A DNA stretch of 64,000 bases, from assembly GCA_964650705.1 (NCBI GenBank), contig CAZYUJ010000001.1, positions 1 to 64,000 on the forward strand, given 5' to 3'. The first letter of the stretch is position 1. Each line of letters opens with the position of its first letter. Below the pieces are notes generated by a model. It ran no database searches and was not told where the DNA came from. It saw nothing but the letters and a program-made list of their open reading frames with translations. A program made the translations under genes and the position numbers. Origin of the DNA: Faeciplasma sp964650705. Lineage in GTDB: Bacteria; Bacillota; Clostridia; Oscillospirales; Ruminococcaceae. Shown here piece after piece: positions 40,826-50,184 of this stretch.

Positions 40826-40854
40826 ACAAAAAAGACACCTTTCGGTGTCCTTTT
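40826..40854 (-). terminator. Terminator of ssrA
   Basis: On the minus strand GGACACC-GAAA-GGTGTC followed by TTTTTT, five bases past the CCA end. Confidence 0.85.
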
Positions 40855-40858
40855 CATT

Positions 40859-41209
40859 TGGTGGAGGCGACGGGAATCGAACCCGTGTCCGAAAACCCCT
40901 TAGAAAAACTTTCTACGAGTGTAGCTTATCTTTTGCGTTCCCTCGTGTCACGTCGGTAAGCAGACTTGAGCACTTGGTATCCCGTAATTCATTGCGTGCT
41001 TACGGGCATAGGCACGCAACGTTCACCACTGGTCGACGCCCAAACCGATGCCGTGGTCCTCATCGGCAGGACGGGCCGCTATTAAGCAGCAGCCAATTCT
41101 AAACTATTGTTGTCGTTTAAAATTTAAAGTTGCGCCGTTTAAAGAGATTGACGCCTTCCTCTACTCGCTTATTCGTCCTTAGGATCCCCGTCGAAACCTT
41201 TACGCCCCC
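40859..41209 (-). ncRNA. ssrA: Transfer-messenger RNA
   Basis: 351 nt. The 5' end GGGGGCGTAAAGGTTTCGAC and the 3' end CCGTCGCCTCCACCA pair in the acceptor stem (GGGGGCG with CGCCUCC), the T-arm GGTTCGATTCC is present, and CCA is encoded. The tag frame reads NDNNSLELAAA before TAA, giving the LAA-type protease tag with an extra Ala. With SmpB it rescues ribosomes stalled on broken mRNAs and marks their products for ClpXP. It starts 14 bases after smpB, so it may be processed from a common transcript. The 3' end is duplicated at 40690. Confidence 0.97.
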
Positions 41210-41222
41210 ATTCTTGCGCTGA

Positions 41223-41696
41223 TCACTGATTCCTCTCCTTCAGCGCTCTTTCGATATCTCGCTGAGACTGGCGCTTTGCCATATCGTCTCGCTTGTCATA
41301 GAGCTTTTTACCCTTGCACAGACCTACCTCGACCTTGACCCTCGATCCCTTAAAATAAAGCTTCAGAGGGATGAGCGTCAGCCCCTCCTGTCTGACCTTA
41401 TCATAAAGTCTTCGGATCTCGGATTTGTGTGCCAAAAGCCGTCTCACTCTTCTGGAGTCACGGTTGAAGATGTTGCCCTTTTCATAAGGAGAAACGTGCA
41501 TTCCGTTAACAAAAAGCTCGCCCTCGGAGATCTCACACCAGCTGTCCTTGAGGTTTGCGCCGTTCACACGCATCGACTTGACCTCTGTTCCGACAAGCTC
41601 GATGCCTGTTTCAAGGGCTTCTAAAACGAAATAGTCGTGCCTCGCCTGGCGGTTTTCCGAGATTATTCTGTTTGAATTTTTCTTTGAATCTGCCAC
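41223..41696 (-). CDS. smpB: SsrA-binding protein
   Basis: 157 residues after choosing the GTG at 41696, which has AAGGAAG 8 bases upstream and gives the normal start (MADSKKNSNRIISENRQARH). Marks: YFVLEALETGIELVGTEVKS, GMHVSPYEKGN, and a basic C-terminal tail (YDKRDDMAKRQSQRDIERAL) that enters the mRNA channel. It pairs with ssrA just downstream, the canonical order. Confidence 0.95.
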   Translation of the reverse strand: MADSKKNSNRIISENRQARHDYFVLEALETGIELVGTEVKSMRVNGANLKDSWCEISEGELFVNGMHVSPYEKGNIFNRDSRRVRRLLAHKSEIRRLYDKVRQEGLTLIPLKLYFKGSRVKVEVGLCKGKKLYDKRDDMAKRQSQRDIERALKERNQ

Positions 41697-41775
41697 ACAG
41701 GTCACTTCCTTTCGCATCAGTGCAGAATAGATTATACTATTTTTTAAGATGCTTGTCAATGCGGATGATGTCGGA

Positions 41776-41803
41776 AAAAGCGGGCACACAGGCCCGCTTT
41801 TGT
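41776..41803 (-). terminator. Terminator of the WG-repeat gene
   Basis: AAAAGCGGGC-ACACAG-GCCCGCTTTT; serves the minus-strand gene ending at 41807. Confidence 0.85.
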
Positions 41804-41806
41804 TTT

Positions 41807-44008
41807 CTATTCAGGCTCAAACATAGATTCATAGTTTCGCTTAAACCAAAGCTCGGAATTACAGTTGATCCAATCACACGGGCCAAATAAAGTCTCGCCG
41901 CTTCTGTTAATAACCGTCCAATTCTCGTCTCCTCTGATAACGGCATATCCGTCGTCATCAAATGGGTATGCATAATATATGTCTTCTCTCGGCTCGATCA
42001 CGTATTCGCCCCTCGCGTTGATATAACCTGTACCGGCGGCATCGCTGACACGTGCAAGTCCGTTAACAAAATCGCCTGCAGAGTAGAATATGGGCTCGAT
42101 AACAAATTCGCCTTCCATATTTATATAACCGGCTTTCCCGTTGACCTTTGCGACGGCAAGTCCGTTATCCGCAAAGCTAAAGATGAAATCAAAATCGAAT
42201 TTAGGCTCTATAACGTAGCTGCCTTTCGAGTCGATCACTCCGTAACCGCGGTCAGTCATTTTGAGTTCTTTAACTATTGCCAATCCGTTCTCGTCGAAGT
42301 CACCGGCATCCAAAAGCTTCGGCTCGATCACATATTCCCCGCTTTCGTCTATATATCCGTACCCTCCGGGGCCGGTGCAAACAAGCGCCAGTCCATTGGA
42401 CATAAAGTCACCCACTTGACTGTATGTCTTTGGCTCGATAACAAACTCGCCGTTTGTGTTAATATATCCCCACATACCGTCAACTTTAACCGCTGCAAGT
42501 CCGTTGTCTGCAAAGCTGCGGGCGCTGTCAAATATCGGTTCTGTAACATAGTTGCCGTTTGCGTCAACGAAAGCAAATTTAGCGTCAGGATAATCACCAA
42601 GCCTTACGCATGCAATTCCTTGTTTGCTAAAAGTCCCTGATGCATCGTAAGCACCTGATACCCAGCTGAACGTCGGCTCGAACACATACTCTCCCTCGCC
42701 GTTGATGAATCCGAATTTCTTGTCAACGTATACGGTGGCGAGTCCACATTCCTCGAAGTCATATGCCAGATCATATTGCGGTTCAATGACAATTTCGCCT
42801 TTTGCATTTATGTAACCGAATTCGTCGTTTATACAGATGCACGCAAGTCCGTTTGAAGCAAATGGCATAGCGGCGTCGTACTGTGGCTTGATCACAAATT
42901 CTCCGCTTGTGTCGATGTATCCCCACAACCCGTCAACCTGTACGGCGAGCATTCCGCAGGGGAAGTATGTTAGGGATTGTTCTTCGGCATCGGTTTCAGA
43001 GGTCGTTTCCTCCATCATCCACCCAAAATCGGTATCCCAAAGCTCGTTCATCCCTACTCCTATATTAGCGGGATAATCACGCTTCGGAAGCCCGATCATC
43101 ACGTGCCATACCGCTTCATCACAGGTTCCTGCTTCCGGCACAAGCTTTTGCACGTTGATCTGCATCGCAAAATCCTCTTCGATAAACGTCTCAAGATCAT
43201 AATTTCTGATAGTCACCGAGGTTATCTTGTGGCGAATAGAGCCGCTGCCCTCACCCAAAACAACAAGGACGAGGTCGTGAGTCTCAAACCACTCTGCGGT
43301 GTAGGTGTCAATGGCATCCAAAAAGCCGACGGTCGTGTCTGAATATACAACCTCTTCGCGCTCAAGATCAAAGATCTCTTTGTTGGCTTCATAATACTCG
43401 GCAAGCTCGTTAGCGCTTTTGATCATTGTGACCGAGTTGTTCACAAACTCGCCGCCTTGATGATCTGTGCGGATGTATTGAATGTCCGAGGTCTTGATGA
43501 TCTCCAGAATATCGGTCTTTCCCACAAACGGTGTGCCAAAAAGCCGGCACAAGGGAAGATAAAGCTCGTTTTGGTCCTGAGCATATTCAATAACGCACTC
43601 TTCATATAGCCACATTCTGACGGGTGCGATATAGTCGATTATCACGCTGATGTTCGGTGCGTTATATCCCGAGCCGTCTTCGTTGTAGCATTCAGCGTGT
43701 TCCTGTGCCTTTTCTTCTGATCCGAAGACATAAACATATACAGAGTCGCCGTTTTCAAGGTCGATGATATAATACTGCTCAACCTTGTGGATGAAGCGGT
43801 CTTCATCGACTTCCTCTGTACGAATATCAGCAATCGTATATCCCTTATCGGGGAGTGAGGAGAGGATCATTCTGACGGCTGACGGCGACGAATCGACTAT
43901 TGTGCCGTCTTCAGATACGGGCGGTGTATCGGGTTCGACGCTTTCATTGCAACCTACAAGCGAAATGATCATTATAAGTGACAGAAAAATTATGAATATC
44001 TTTCTCAT
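41807..44008 (-). CDS. WG-repeat lipoprotein
   Basis: 733 residues. Signal peptide with lipobox LVGC; an N-terminal domain of about 330 residues without a known family, then eight or nine WG repeats of about 40 residues each, with the pattern GLA.V..(D/N)G..GYI(N/D)..GE(F/Y)VIEP(Q/K). WG repeats form beta-propeller-like or solenoid surfaces, often in exported proteins of the Clostridia and Bacteroidetes. A ligand- or wall-binding surface protein is plausible. Repeats are diverged at DNA level, so no recent expansion. AGGAGCTGAC precedes the ATG. Confidence 0.85.
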   Translation of the reverse strand: MRKIFIIFLSLIMIISLVGCNESVEPDTPPVSEDGTIVDSSPSAVRMILSSLPDKGYTIADIRTEEVDEDRFIHKVEQYYIIDLENGDSVYVYVFGSEEKAQEHAECYNEDGSGYNAPNISVIIDYIAPVRMWLYEECVIEYAQDQNELYLPLCRLFGTPFVGKTDILEIIKTSDIQYIRTDHQGGEFVNNSVTMIKSANELAEYYEANKEIFDLEREEVVYSDTTVGFLDAIDTYTAEWFETHDLVLVVLGEGSGSIRHKITSVTIRNYDLETFIEEDFAMQINVQKLVPEAGTCDEAVWHVMIGLPKRDYPANIGVGMNELWDTDFGWMMEETTSETDAEEQSLTYFPCGMLAVQVDGLWGYIDTSGEFVIKPQYDAAMPFASNGLACICINDEFGYINAKGEIVIEPQYDLAYDFEECGLATVYVDKKFGFINGEGEYVFEPTFSWVSGAYDASGTFSKQGIACVRLGDYPDAKFAFVDANGNYVTEPIFDSARSFADNGLAAVKVDGMWGYINTNGEFVIEPKTYSQVGDFMSNGLALVCTGPGGYGYIDESGEYVIEPKLLDAGDFDENGLAIVKELKMTDRGYGVIDSKGSYVIEPKFDFDFIFSFADNGLAVAKVNGKAGYINMEGEFVIEPIFYSAGDFVNGLARVSDAAGTGYINARGEYVIEPREDIYYAYPFDDDGYAVIRGDENWTVINRSGETLFGPCDWINCNSELWFKRNYESMFEPE

Positions 44009-44063
44009 TTTTGTCAGCTCCTTTGAGGTCTTTATATATAATACAACTTTTCATCCCGTTTTA

Positions 44064-44145
44064 TTGCACGGCGCGCCGGCTTCGCCCTGACGCCCTCGCC
44101 CCTAAAGGGCGGTGCGCCGCTTCTTCGCCGCCTGCGCCCCATATA
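44064..44145. repeat. GC-rich intergenic island
   Basis: Dense GCGCC/GGCGC words (ACGGCGCGCCGG, CCCCTAAAGGGCGG) between the WG-repeat start and the next gene's terminator. Confidence 0.55.
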
Positions 44146-44148
44146 ACA

Positions 44149-44182
44149 AAAAGCGGCAGAGCCCAACCTCTGCCGCTTTAAT
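44149..44182 (-). terminator. Terminator of the P-type-ATPase-like gene
   Basis: AAAGCGGCAGAG-CCCAAC-CTCTGCCGCTTT, with T run on the minus strand. Confidence 0.9.
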
Positions 44183-44187
44183 AATTA

Positions 44188-46725
44188 TCAGGTTTTTGAT
44201 ATCGACTGAACTATTGCGGTTACAACAGCGAACAAAAGGTTATATAAAAGCACGACTGTTCCTGTCAACGCTCCCGAGAAGGTTCCGACAAGTGTCATGA
44301 TGACCGCCAAGATAACGCCCAAAATCGCCGAAAGTGTTTGAATGGCAACACCGACGGTTGCGGATTTGAGAAGCTTCTTGGTTCCCGAAAGAAGCATTGC
44401 AAGCGATGCAAAATGTCCCGAATAGATCATGGGCGAAGACATCTTTGAAATATAAGAGGTCTGAGCGTCATAATCGGCGTGGAATCTGAACGGCAGGAGC
44501 TTGAACATATTCGGACTTACCTCAAACATTTCGGCAAGCCTTGTGATGCTCAAAACCGAGTCAACAGAACGCAAAATCACGGTGATGTTTTGTTTCTCAA
44601 GATCCTTTAATGCACGCTTGACGGATACCGACGCTCTTATCTGAACGATAAAGAGCATTGCCAAGCTTCCGCCGATAGACAAGTACAAAAGGTTGGAAGC
44701 TTCCTTTTTATACTGCTCTTCTTTTTCAAGAGTGGGAAGACCTTCGATCGAGTGGCTCTCCATCAGCGCACGGTTACCAAACAGCACACGCTTATTCTGG
44801 ATCCAGCCCGAAAGTCCCAAGCCGTCCTCATAAATATAACTCTCAACGGGATAGAGCATTTCCGTCTTTCCCTTGATCATCTTATAGAACGCAGACTTAA
44901 CGATGCTTTCCGTCTGACAGCAAAGGGATGCGGCGTATAAAATGCCTTCTTCGATAGGAACTTTTTTCGCAGGCTTGATGTTGACGATGTCCACCATTCC
45001 GTCAGGGAAGAGGTCAACAGCGTCGATAAGAACGGAGTTTGTGTCTGCGAACTTGTCAACAGCAGAATATCCGAGCATCACAGCACTTGACTGTAAATAT
45101 TTCTTTGAAGCCTTTGCCAAAGGAATGTTTGTTACAAGCATCATTCCCACAGAGGAACACATTGCAAGTGTTCCGCTCGCACAGCTCATTGCATAGAACA
45201 GCTTGAGCTGTGTTGTTGAAATGGCTTCGGGGTGAACGAACGAAGCGATAACGCCGACGATGACCGAAACAACGGTTATTATCGGAACAAAGTATTTACA
45301 GAAGCCGTCTGTAAGGTCTGCGGAATAGCTGTTTTTGATAAAGTCGCTGACAAATTCGGTCTTTCTTGCTGTGGAGAGGGAGGGGAAGTCGCTCAAAGCG
45401 CCCTTTGTAAACTTGTTTGCGATTTCCTCATCATCAATATGCATTGCGGCATATTTTGAATAACCGCCCGAAACATATCTGAAGTTGCGTTCGGTTCTTG
45501 TTACTATAAGAAGCTTGCCGATGGTGTTTATCAAAAGTCCCAAAATCGATACGCTTATGTATAGCTGTACCTGTTGGAGCTGAACGGGCTCGGAATTAGT
45601 CAAAAGCAGGATCCCGGTTATCATCGAGAACAAAACGGAAACCGTTGCCAAGCTGTCGCTGTCAGCTTTGAGTGTGAACAGCTTTTTGAGTCCGACGGAT
45701 ATTACCGTATAGGAAACAAAGCAGGCGGCAAGACCCAAAACGACGTTAACGAATAAATATGCCGTTCCCGAATTTTCAGCACGGGAAAGGAAGGAAACAA
45801 GCGGCAATTTGAGGTCGTTTGCAAGTGTTATGTATCCGCTGATGAGTGCGGTTATAAACAAAACACACGCTCTGACGACCAGGCTGCCCTTTAACGAAGC
45901 AATGCTCTTTGCCATGTCGCTTGCCTGCTCGAAGGAGTTGAAATCTGCAACAGCGTTTTTGTCGGGAGCTTCCTCTTCTTCGCTGCTGATGACGAACTGC
46001 TTGACACGCTCACGGCGCTTCGCATTCAAGAAAGCCAAACGCTCTTCTTCGGTAGCGTTTTCATCCAGCCCGATCTCGGTGTTGGGAATCACCTTCTGTC
46101 CGATATCAAGCTCAACGTCATCAATAGATGCTCGGTTGACAGGCGGGATCTTCGCTGTGACCTTCGGAGCGCCGCGCTCCTGCTTCAGCTTTTTGAGACC
46201 TTCAAGCATAGCGGTGTTCGAAGCGTTCTCGCTCATCGGCTTGATGCGTGCGCTGTCAAGAGGCTTTTCGGGTTCCGGCTTCGATTCCTTTTTCTCTTCC
46301 TTCGGGACCTCGATGTGCATAGTCTTTGACTCTGCTTTTGAGGATAGGATCTTGTCGATCGCCGAGGTCCCCTGAGCCGTGGATCTTCCCTGTCTGAGCT
46401 CGGGAATATCCTTCGGAGCTTCTGTGACGGCCGTTTCCTTGACAGAAGGCTCGGGAACAGACGTAAAAGCAAGCTTGACGTCTTTTTCGGGCTCAGGAAC
46501 AGTCTCCTCGAGCTCTTCGGGGTCGAAAACAAAGCTGTTGTCGCCGATCTCCAAAACATCCTCGATCATCTCGGTCTTCTGCGGAGCAGCCGCCATTCCG
46601 CCCGAAACAGACATTATCAGTCCGTCAATGTCGATAGTGTCATTGTCAACGTCCGCAGTCGTGGCGGAGGACTTATTTGCGTATTCGTTCAAAATGTCTT
46701 CAATAGATAGATTCTTATCAGCCAT
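44188..46725 (-). CDS. Degenerate P-type ATPase-like membrane protein
   Basis: 845 residues. Residues 1-260 are acidic, low-complexity and probably disordered and cytosolic. From 283 on, about eight membrane segments and soluble parts align with P1B ATPases: SCAS (514-517) at the place of the ion-binding CPC, VLIDAVDLFPDG (565-576) at the place of FDKTGTLTEG, and VLFGNRALM (647-655), the usual N-domain VGN motif. Asp568 remains, but the Lys-Thr-Gly-Thr after it is lost. RSVD (719-722) replaces TGDN. Transport by phosphorylation is therefore unlikely. Probably a scaffold or sensor; AAGGTAATTAG precedes the ATG. Confidence 0.75.
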   Translation of the reverse strand: MADKNLSIEDILNEYANKSSATTADVDNDTIDIDGLIMSVSGGMAAAPQKTEMIEDVLEIGDNSFVFDPEELEETVPEPEKDVKLAFTSVPEPSVKETAVTEAPKDIPELRQGRSTAQGTSAIDKILSSKAESKTMHIEVPKEEKKESKPEPEKPLDSARIKPMSENASNTAMLEGLKKLKQERGAPKVTAKIPPVNRASIDDVELDIGQKVIPNTEIGLDENATEEERLAFLNAKRRERVKQFVISSEEEEAPDKNAVADFNSFEQASDMAKSIASLKGSLVVRACVLFITALISGYITLANDLKLPLVSFLSRAENSGTAYLFVNVVLGLAACFVSYTVISVGLKKLFTLKADSDSLATVSVLFSMITGILLLTNSEPVQLQQVQLYISVSILGLLINTIGKLLIVTRTERNFRYVSGGYSKYAAMHIDDEEIANKFTKGALSDFPSLSTARKTEFVSDFIKNSYSADLTDGFCKYFVPIITVVSVIVGVIASFVHPEAISTTQLKLFYAMSCASGTLAMCSSVGMMLVTNIPLAKASKKYLQSSAVMLGYSAVDKFADTNSVLIDAVDLFPDGMVDIVNIKPAKKVPIEEGILYAASLCCQTESIVKSAFYKMIKGKTEMLYPVESYIYEDGLGLSGWIQNKRVLFGNRALMESHSIEGLPTLEKEEQYKKEASNLLYLSIGGSLAMLFIVQIRASVSVKRALKDLEKQNITVILRSVDSVLSITRLAEMFEVSPNMFKLLPFRFHADYDAQTSYISKMSSPMIYSGHFASLAMLLSGTKKLLKSATVGVAIQTLSAILGVILAVIMTLVGTFSGALTGTVVLLYNLLFAVVTAIVQSISKT

Positions 46726-46769
46726 TTCTAATTACCTTCCGTGACTTTGTGGTTAAGTTGTGTATATGA

Positions 46770-47591
46770 TCATTTCTTCAGGTCGCGCTGTCTAACGATC
46801 TCGTACATGAAAATTCCTGCGGCAACAGAAGCGTTCAGCGAGGTTATCTTTCCTTTCATAGGAAGCTTCAGCATAAAATCGCATTTGCTTGAGATAAGCC
46901 TTCCCATTCCGAAGCCTTCTGATCCGATGACCAATCCGATCGGCCCCGTAAGGTTAGCTTTATTATAGTCCTCACCCGATGCGTCGGTGCCGTATATCCA
47001 GACGCCGTTTTGCTTAAGCTCCTCGATAGCCGAGGCTATGTTCGGAACTCTTGCCACGGGCAGCCAGCTTGCCGCACCTGCCGAGGTCTTGAATACCGTG
47101 TGATTAAGCGAAGCGCTTCTTCTTTTCGGAATGATGATCCCGTGAGCTCCGGCGCTTTCGGCGGTTCTGATGATAGCACCCAAATTGTGCGGATCTTCGA
47201 TCTCATCACAGATTATAATGAACGGGTCCTCGTTTCTTTCCTTCGCAAGAGCCAAGATATCCTCGATCTCAACATACTCAGCACAAGCTCCCATCGCGAT
47301 AACGCCCTGATGTGCGCCGCTCGTCATGTTCGAGAGCTTTTGCTCGCTCACTTCCTTGACGACGATCTCCTTTTCCTTCGCCATCTTGATTATAAGAGAA
47401 AGCGATCCGCCGCCTTCGCGGTTAACGAAGATCGTGTCGATTAGCTTGTCAGCCTTGAGGGCTTCGATAACAGGATTTCTGCCGATGATGAGATTGGAAT
47501 TATCCTCTTCTTCTGTGTGCAAAGGCTCTCTTTTCGGCTTTTGATCCTCGGGCTTTGTATTGTTAAACTTTTTATAAGGTCGTTTTTCCAT
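46770..47591 (-). CDS. rlmB: 23S rRNA 2'-O-methyltransferase RlmB-like (SpoU/TrmH)
   Basis: 273 residues. A basic N-terminal extension (EKRPYKKFNNTKPEDQKPKR), then the L30e-like domain IIGRNPVIEALKADKLID and the SPOUT knot: DEIEDPHNLGAIIRTAES (motif 1), GLVIGSEGFGMGRL (motif 2) and LPMKGKITSLNASVAAGIF (motif 3). Methylates the 2'-OH of a rRNA guanosine or a tRNA position. AAAGG is 9 bases before the ATG at 47591; the longer ORF starts with TTG at 47597. May share an operon with the next gene on the same strand. Confidence 0.92.
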   Translation of the reverse strand: MEKRPYKKFNNTKPEDQKPKREPLHTEEEDNSNLIIGRNPVIEALKADKLIDTIFVNREGGGSLSLIIKMAKEKEIVVKEVSEQKLSNMTSGAHQGVIAMGACAEYVEIEDILALAKERNEDPFIIICDEIEDPHNLGAIIRTAESAGAHGIIIPKRRSASLNHTVFKTSAGAASWLPVARVPNIASAIEELKQNGVWIYGTDASGEDYNKANLTGPIGLVIGSEGFGMGRLISSKCDFMLKLPMKGKITSLNASVAAGIFMYEIVRQRDLKK

Positions 47592-47692
47592 GCTCAATAT
47601 CCTTTAATGTCAAATATTATACTTATACAGTTAATAGTATACCACATATTGTGCTTTTTGAAAAGACTTTTTTTCTCGAATTATTGACAAAA

Positions 47693-47965
47693 TCAGAGCA
47701 CAGTTTTTGTGAAAAGAATCAACATAATAATGAGCGCCGCAATGCAGACCCCCAATGCGATGAGCAGGGCGGTTATCAACAGCCTCATCTTGCGAACCTG
47801 TTTGTTGTCAAATCCTCCGAAATCGTTCAAAAACTTGCTTGCTTCCTGCTTGGCGAAGGCTCCGCTTTTTGCGGCATTCGGACGGATAAACAACAAAGCT
47901 CCTTCGAAATATTTGTTTTCCGGGCTCTTGATCTCGATGGTCCTTTTTGTAACTCCTTTTAGCAT
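47693..47965 (-). CDS. Small single-pass membrane protein
   Basis: 90 residues. Cytosolic N-part (MLKGVTKRTIEIKSPENKYF, then FIRPNAAKSGAFAKQEASKF) and a C-terminal membrane helix (LLITALLIALGVCIAALIIM). No family recognised. AGGAAGATATATC precedes the ATG. Same strand as rlmB, 100 bases upstream of it. Confidence 0.65.
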   Translation of the reverse strand: MLKGVTKRTIEIKSPENKYFEGALLFIRPNAAKSGAFAKQEASKFLNDFGGFDNKQVRKMRLLITALLIALGVCIAALIIMLILFTKTVL

Positions 47966-48425
47966 GATATATCTTCCTCATTTCAGCTTCATATTTTCAA
48001 ATATTCACATCAGATTATTGGTCTTTGAGAGAAAAAATATACAAGCTGTAATGTCGGTTTTCAACACAGATGTTGAAAACGCTGTTGAAAGTGTTGAAAA
48101 GGATTCAAATTCGAAGTTTAAAATGTTAAAAACTCAGTTGATAAGTTAACAAAACCGCGATTTTTCAGCATTTGTCTTTTAACCGCACACAAAATTCCAA
48201 CTTTACCGACAGTATAATCCCTGTATTCACAAAAATCGACTGATTTCGATTTTTTGGACTAAATTCACAAGGCACAAACCTCGCAAAACCGTCGTTTTTC
48301 GAAATGCGAAAAAATGAAATCAGCCGCTTGGAAAACCGAAAAATCGGTCACAAACGGCTGATCTGCGAGGTCTTAAATTTTAAATGTCCGTTTTTGCGGA
48401 CACTTATGCATTTGATGCATAAATA
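47966..48425. other. 460-bp intergenic region with hairpins, no gene
   Basis: AT-rich, no credible ORF. Three stems stand out: AAAATCG/CGATTTT (48230-48253), a long one closed by ATCAGCCG/CGGCTGAT (48319-48362) with inner CCGA/TCGG, and TGTCCG-TTTTTG-CGGACA (48385-48402), which should end the minus-strand DUF6062 transcript. A small RNA is possible but I cannot show a promoter for it. Confidence 0.45.
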
Positions 48426-49112
48426 CTATTCTCTCGATGTGAGGAATTTAATGGCACGTTCTATCGAATCACGCGAATTGCCCCAATCGGCATCGGGAGA
48501 ATTGTTGCGATAATCGAACATCGAACAGAAGTGGGACACATCGTCATATAAAAGTGCGATCTGCTTTCCGGCAAGATCTGTGCAAACGTCGGTGAACATT
48601 GCTTGATACTTTTTGTTCAGCTTTGTCTTTGCGAGCTCTGTCAGCATCTCACAGTGAGGCATACAGATATATTCCTGCTCAGCAAACAAACGTCTGAAAT
48701 CCTCAGAGTTTTCGTACATATCAAAAACCGTCACCATCAATCGTTCCATCGCCCAATCGACCTTTGAACAAACGAAACAGCTTGAGTTGTGGTCGGAAAG
48801 CGCCTTGAGCTTTTTGCCTCTCGGCTCCAAAAGTCCCTTTTTCGAGAACACCTCACGCTTGACGGTCTCAAGCCTTGTCTGAAGCATCAGCGCCAGCGAA
48901 AGGCGGTTCTTTTGCTTCAATAACTGGTCATAGTGGGTCTTACAGAAGCCGAGTCTGTTTGTCTCGATTCGAACGTCAGGCTCCATCATCGCCGCACCCA
49001 TAATATATTCTGTGGTGTGATTTTCAAGCGTGTTTCTCATCGTACAGATAGGGCAGCCGCACTTCGGCTCGAAGATCTCACTTATCGGAATGGTTAAAAT
49101 GCTTTCTCTCAA
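48426..49112 (-). CDS. DUF6062-like Cys-rich protein
   Basis: 228 residues. Cys/His pairs at regular places: PKCGCPIC, LGFCKTHY, SSCFVCSK and CMPHCEML, which suggest a zinc or Fe-S site. From memory this fits the clostridial DUF6062 family, with the typical opening RESILTIPISEIFE. I start at TTG 49112, with GGAGGG six bases upstream; the ATG at 49139 overlaps that site. Role unknown. Divergent from the glycosylase gene with about 90 bases between them. Confidence 0.72.
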   Translation of the reverse strand: MRESILTIPISEIFEPKCGCPICTMRNTLENHTTEYIMGAAMMEPDVRIETNRLGFCKTHYDQLLKQKNRLSLALMLQTRLETVKREVFSKKGLLEPRGKKLKALSDHNSSCFVCSKVDWAMERLMVTVFDMYENSEDFRRLFAEQEYICMPHCEMLTELAKTKLNKKYQAMFTDVCTDLAGKQIALLYDDVSHFCSMFDYRNNSPDADWGNSRDSIERAIKFLTSRE

Positions 49113-49203
49113 AATTATCCCTCCGTTTTTGTGTTGCAAAATTGTTATATTATAAGTATAATTGATTTATATTGTTTTTACAAGTAGAATTTCGGAGGAT
49201 TTT

Positions 49204-49998
49204 ATGAATTATAAAGTTTTGGGCGACGATATTATTTTATATCAGCCTGATTTGATACTGAGTGAAACGCTCGACTGCGGTCAGGCTTTTCGTTGGGAGC
49301 TTATCGGTGAGAATACATATTCGGGATTCTATCTCGACACTCCGCTCACTGTAAGCGGGAGTGACGGCGAGTTTATATTCAAAGATACTTCCGAGGAGAC
49401 TTTCCTAGGCGTTTGGGCGAACTATTTCGATCTTGAAACCGATTACGGGGAATATAAGCGCTTGTATTCCTGTGACGAAACTCTTCTAAAGGCTTGTGAC
49501 TATTCCAAAGGTATCCGACTTTTAAGGCAGGACGCTTGGGAATCACTCATATCATATATCTTCTCGTCAAATAATAACATCCCTCGGATCAAAGGGATCA
49601 TAAAAAGGCTTGCGGAGCATTACGGTTGCTTCCCGGATGCCCAGACGCTCGCTAAAGAAACGCCGGAGAGTCTTGAGTTTTTGCGCTCGGGATTCAGAGC
49701 GAAATATGTCATTGATGCCGCACAAAAAGTCGCAAACGGTGAGGTAGATCTTGAAAGATGCCGCAAGCTCCCTCTTGACGAAGCGAGACAGGAGCTTATG
49801 AAGATAAAGGGTGTCGGCCCGAAGGTCGCCGATTGCGTTATGCTTTACGGAATGCATAAGATAGATGCATATCCCGTTGACGTTTGGATAAAGCGTGCCA
49901 TGGAAAACTATTATCCGAACGGCTTGCCCGAATGTACTTTTGGCTCGGAGGGCATCGCTCAGCTTTATATTTTCAATTATATCCGTAATTTGGAGTAA
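49204..49998 (+). CDS. 8-oxoguanine DNA glycosylase/AP lyase, OGG1-like
   Basis: 264 residues. N-terminal domain DCGQAFRWELIGENTYSG, then the helix-hairpin-helix GPD module: MKIKGVGPKVADCVMLYGM with the catalytic Lys, and AYPVDVWIKRAM with the catalytic Asp. SSNNNIPRIKGIIKRLAEHY is typical of OGG family members of Clostridia and Archaea. Removes 8-oxoG opposite C and cuts the strand. CGGAGG precedes the ATG at 49204. The C-terminus GLPECTFGSEGIAQLYIFNY is normal. Confidence 0.92.
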   Translation: MNYKVLGDDIILYQPDLILSETLDCGQAFRWELIGENTYSGFYLDTPLTVSGSDGEFIFKDTSEETFLGVWANYFDLETDYGEYKRLYSCDETLLKACDYSKGIRLLRQDAWESLISYIFSSNNNIPRIKGIIKRLAEHYGCFPDAQTLAKETPESLEFLRSGFRAKYVIDAAQKVANGEVDLERCRKLPLDEARQELMKIKGVGPKVADCVMLYGMHKIDAYPVDVWIKRAMENYYPNGLPECTFGSEGIAQLYIFNYIRNLE

Positions 49999-49999
49999 C

Positions 50000-50165
50000 C
50001 GCTTCGGCGGGCAGTCCGCAGGCGAAGCCGAGCCGCCGCTTTTTTCAAAAGCGGCGTGTGAGGATCGGCAACGGGCGCCCGCCCAAACCACGCCACCGTC
50101 CGCGGATGCTCGCCCTGCGCCCTTCGGGCGCACGCTCGCCTTCCGCAGCCGACGGCTCAAACCTA
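50000..50165. repeat. GC-rich intergenic island
   Basis: Contains GCCGCTTTTTTCAAAAGCGGC, a stem that can end transcription, and TGCGCCCTTCGGGCGCA, a tight hairpin, with CGCTCGCC-type words around. No gene. Confidence 0.65.
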
Positions 50166-50184
50166 ACCCAAGGAGTGAACAAAA

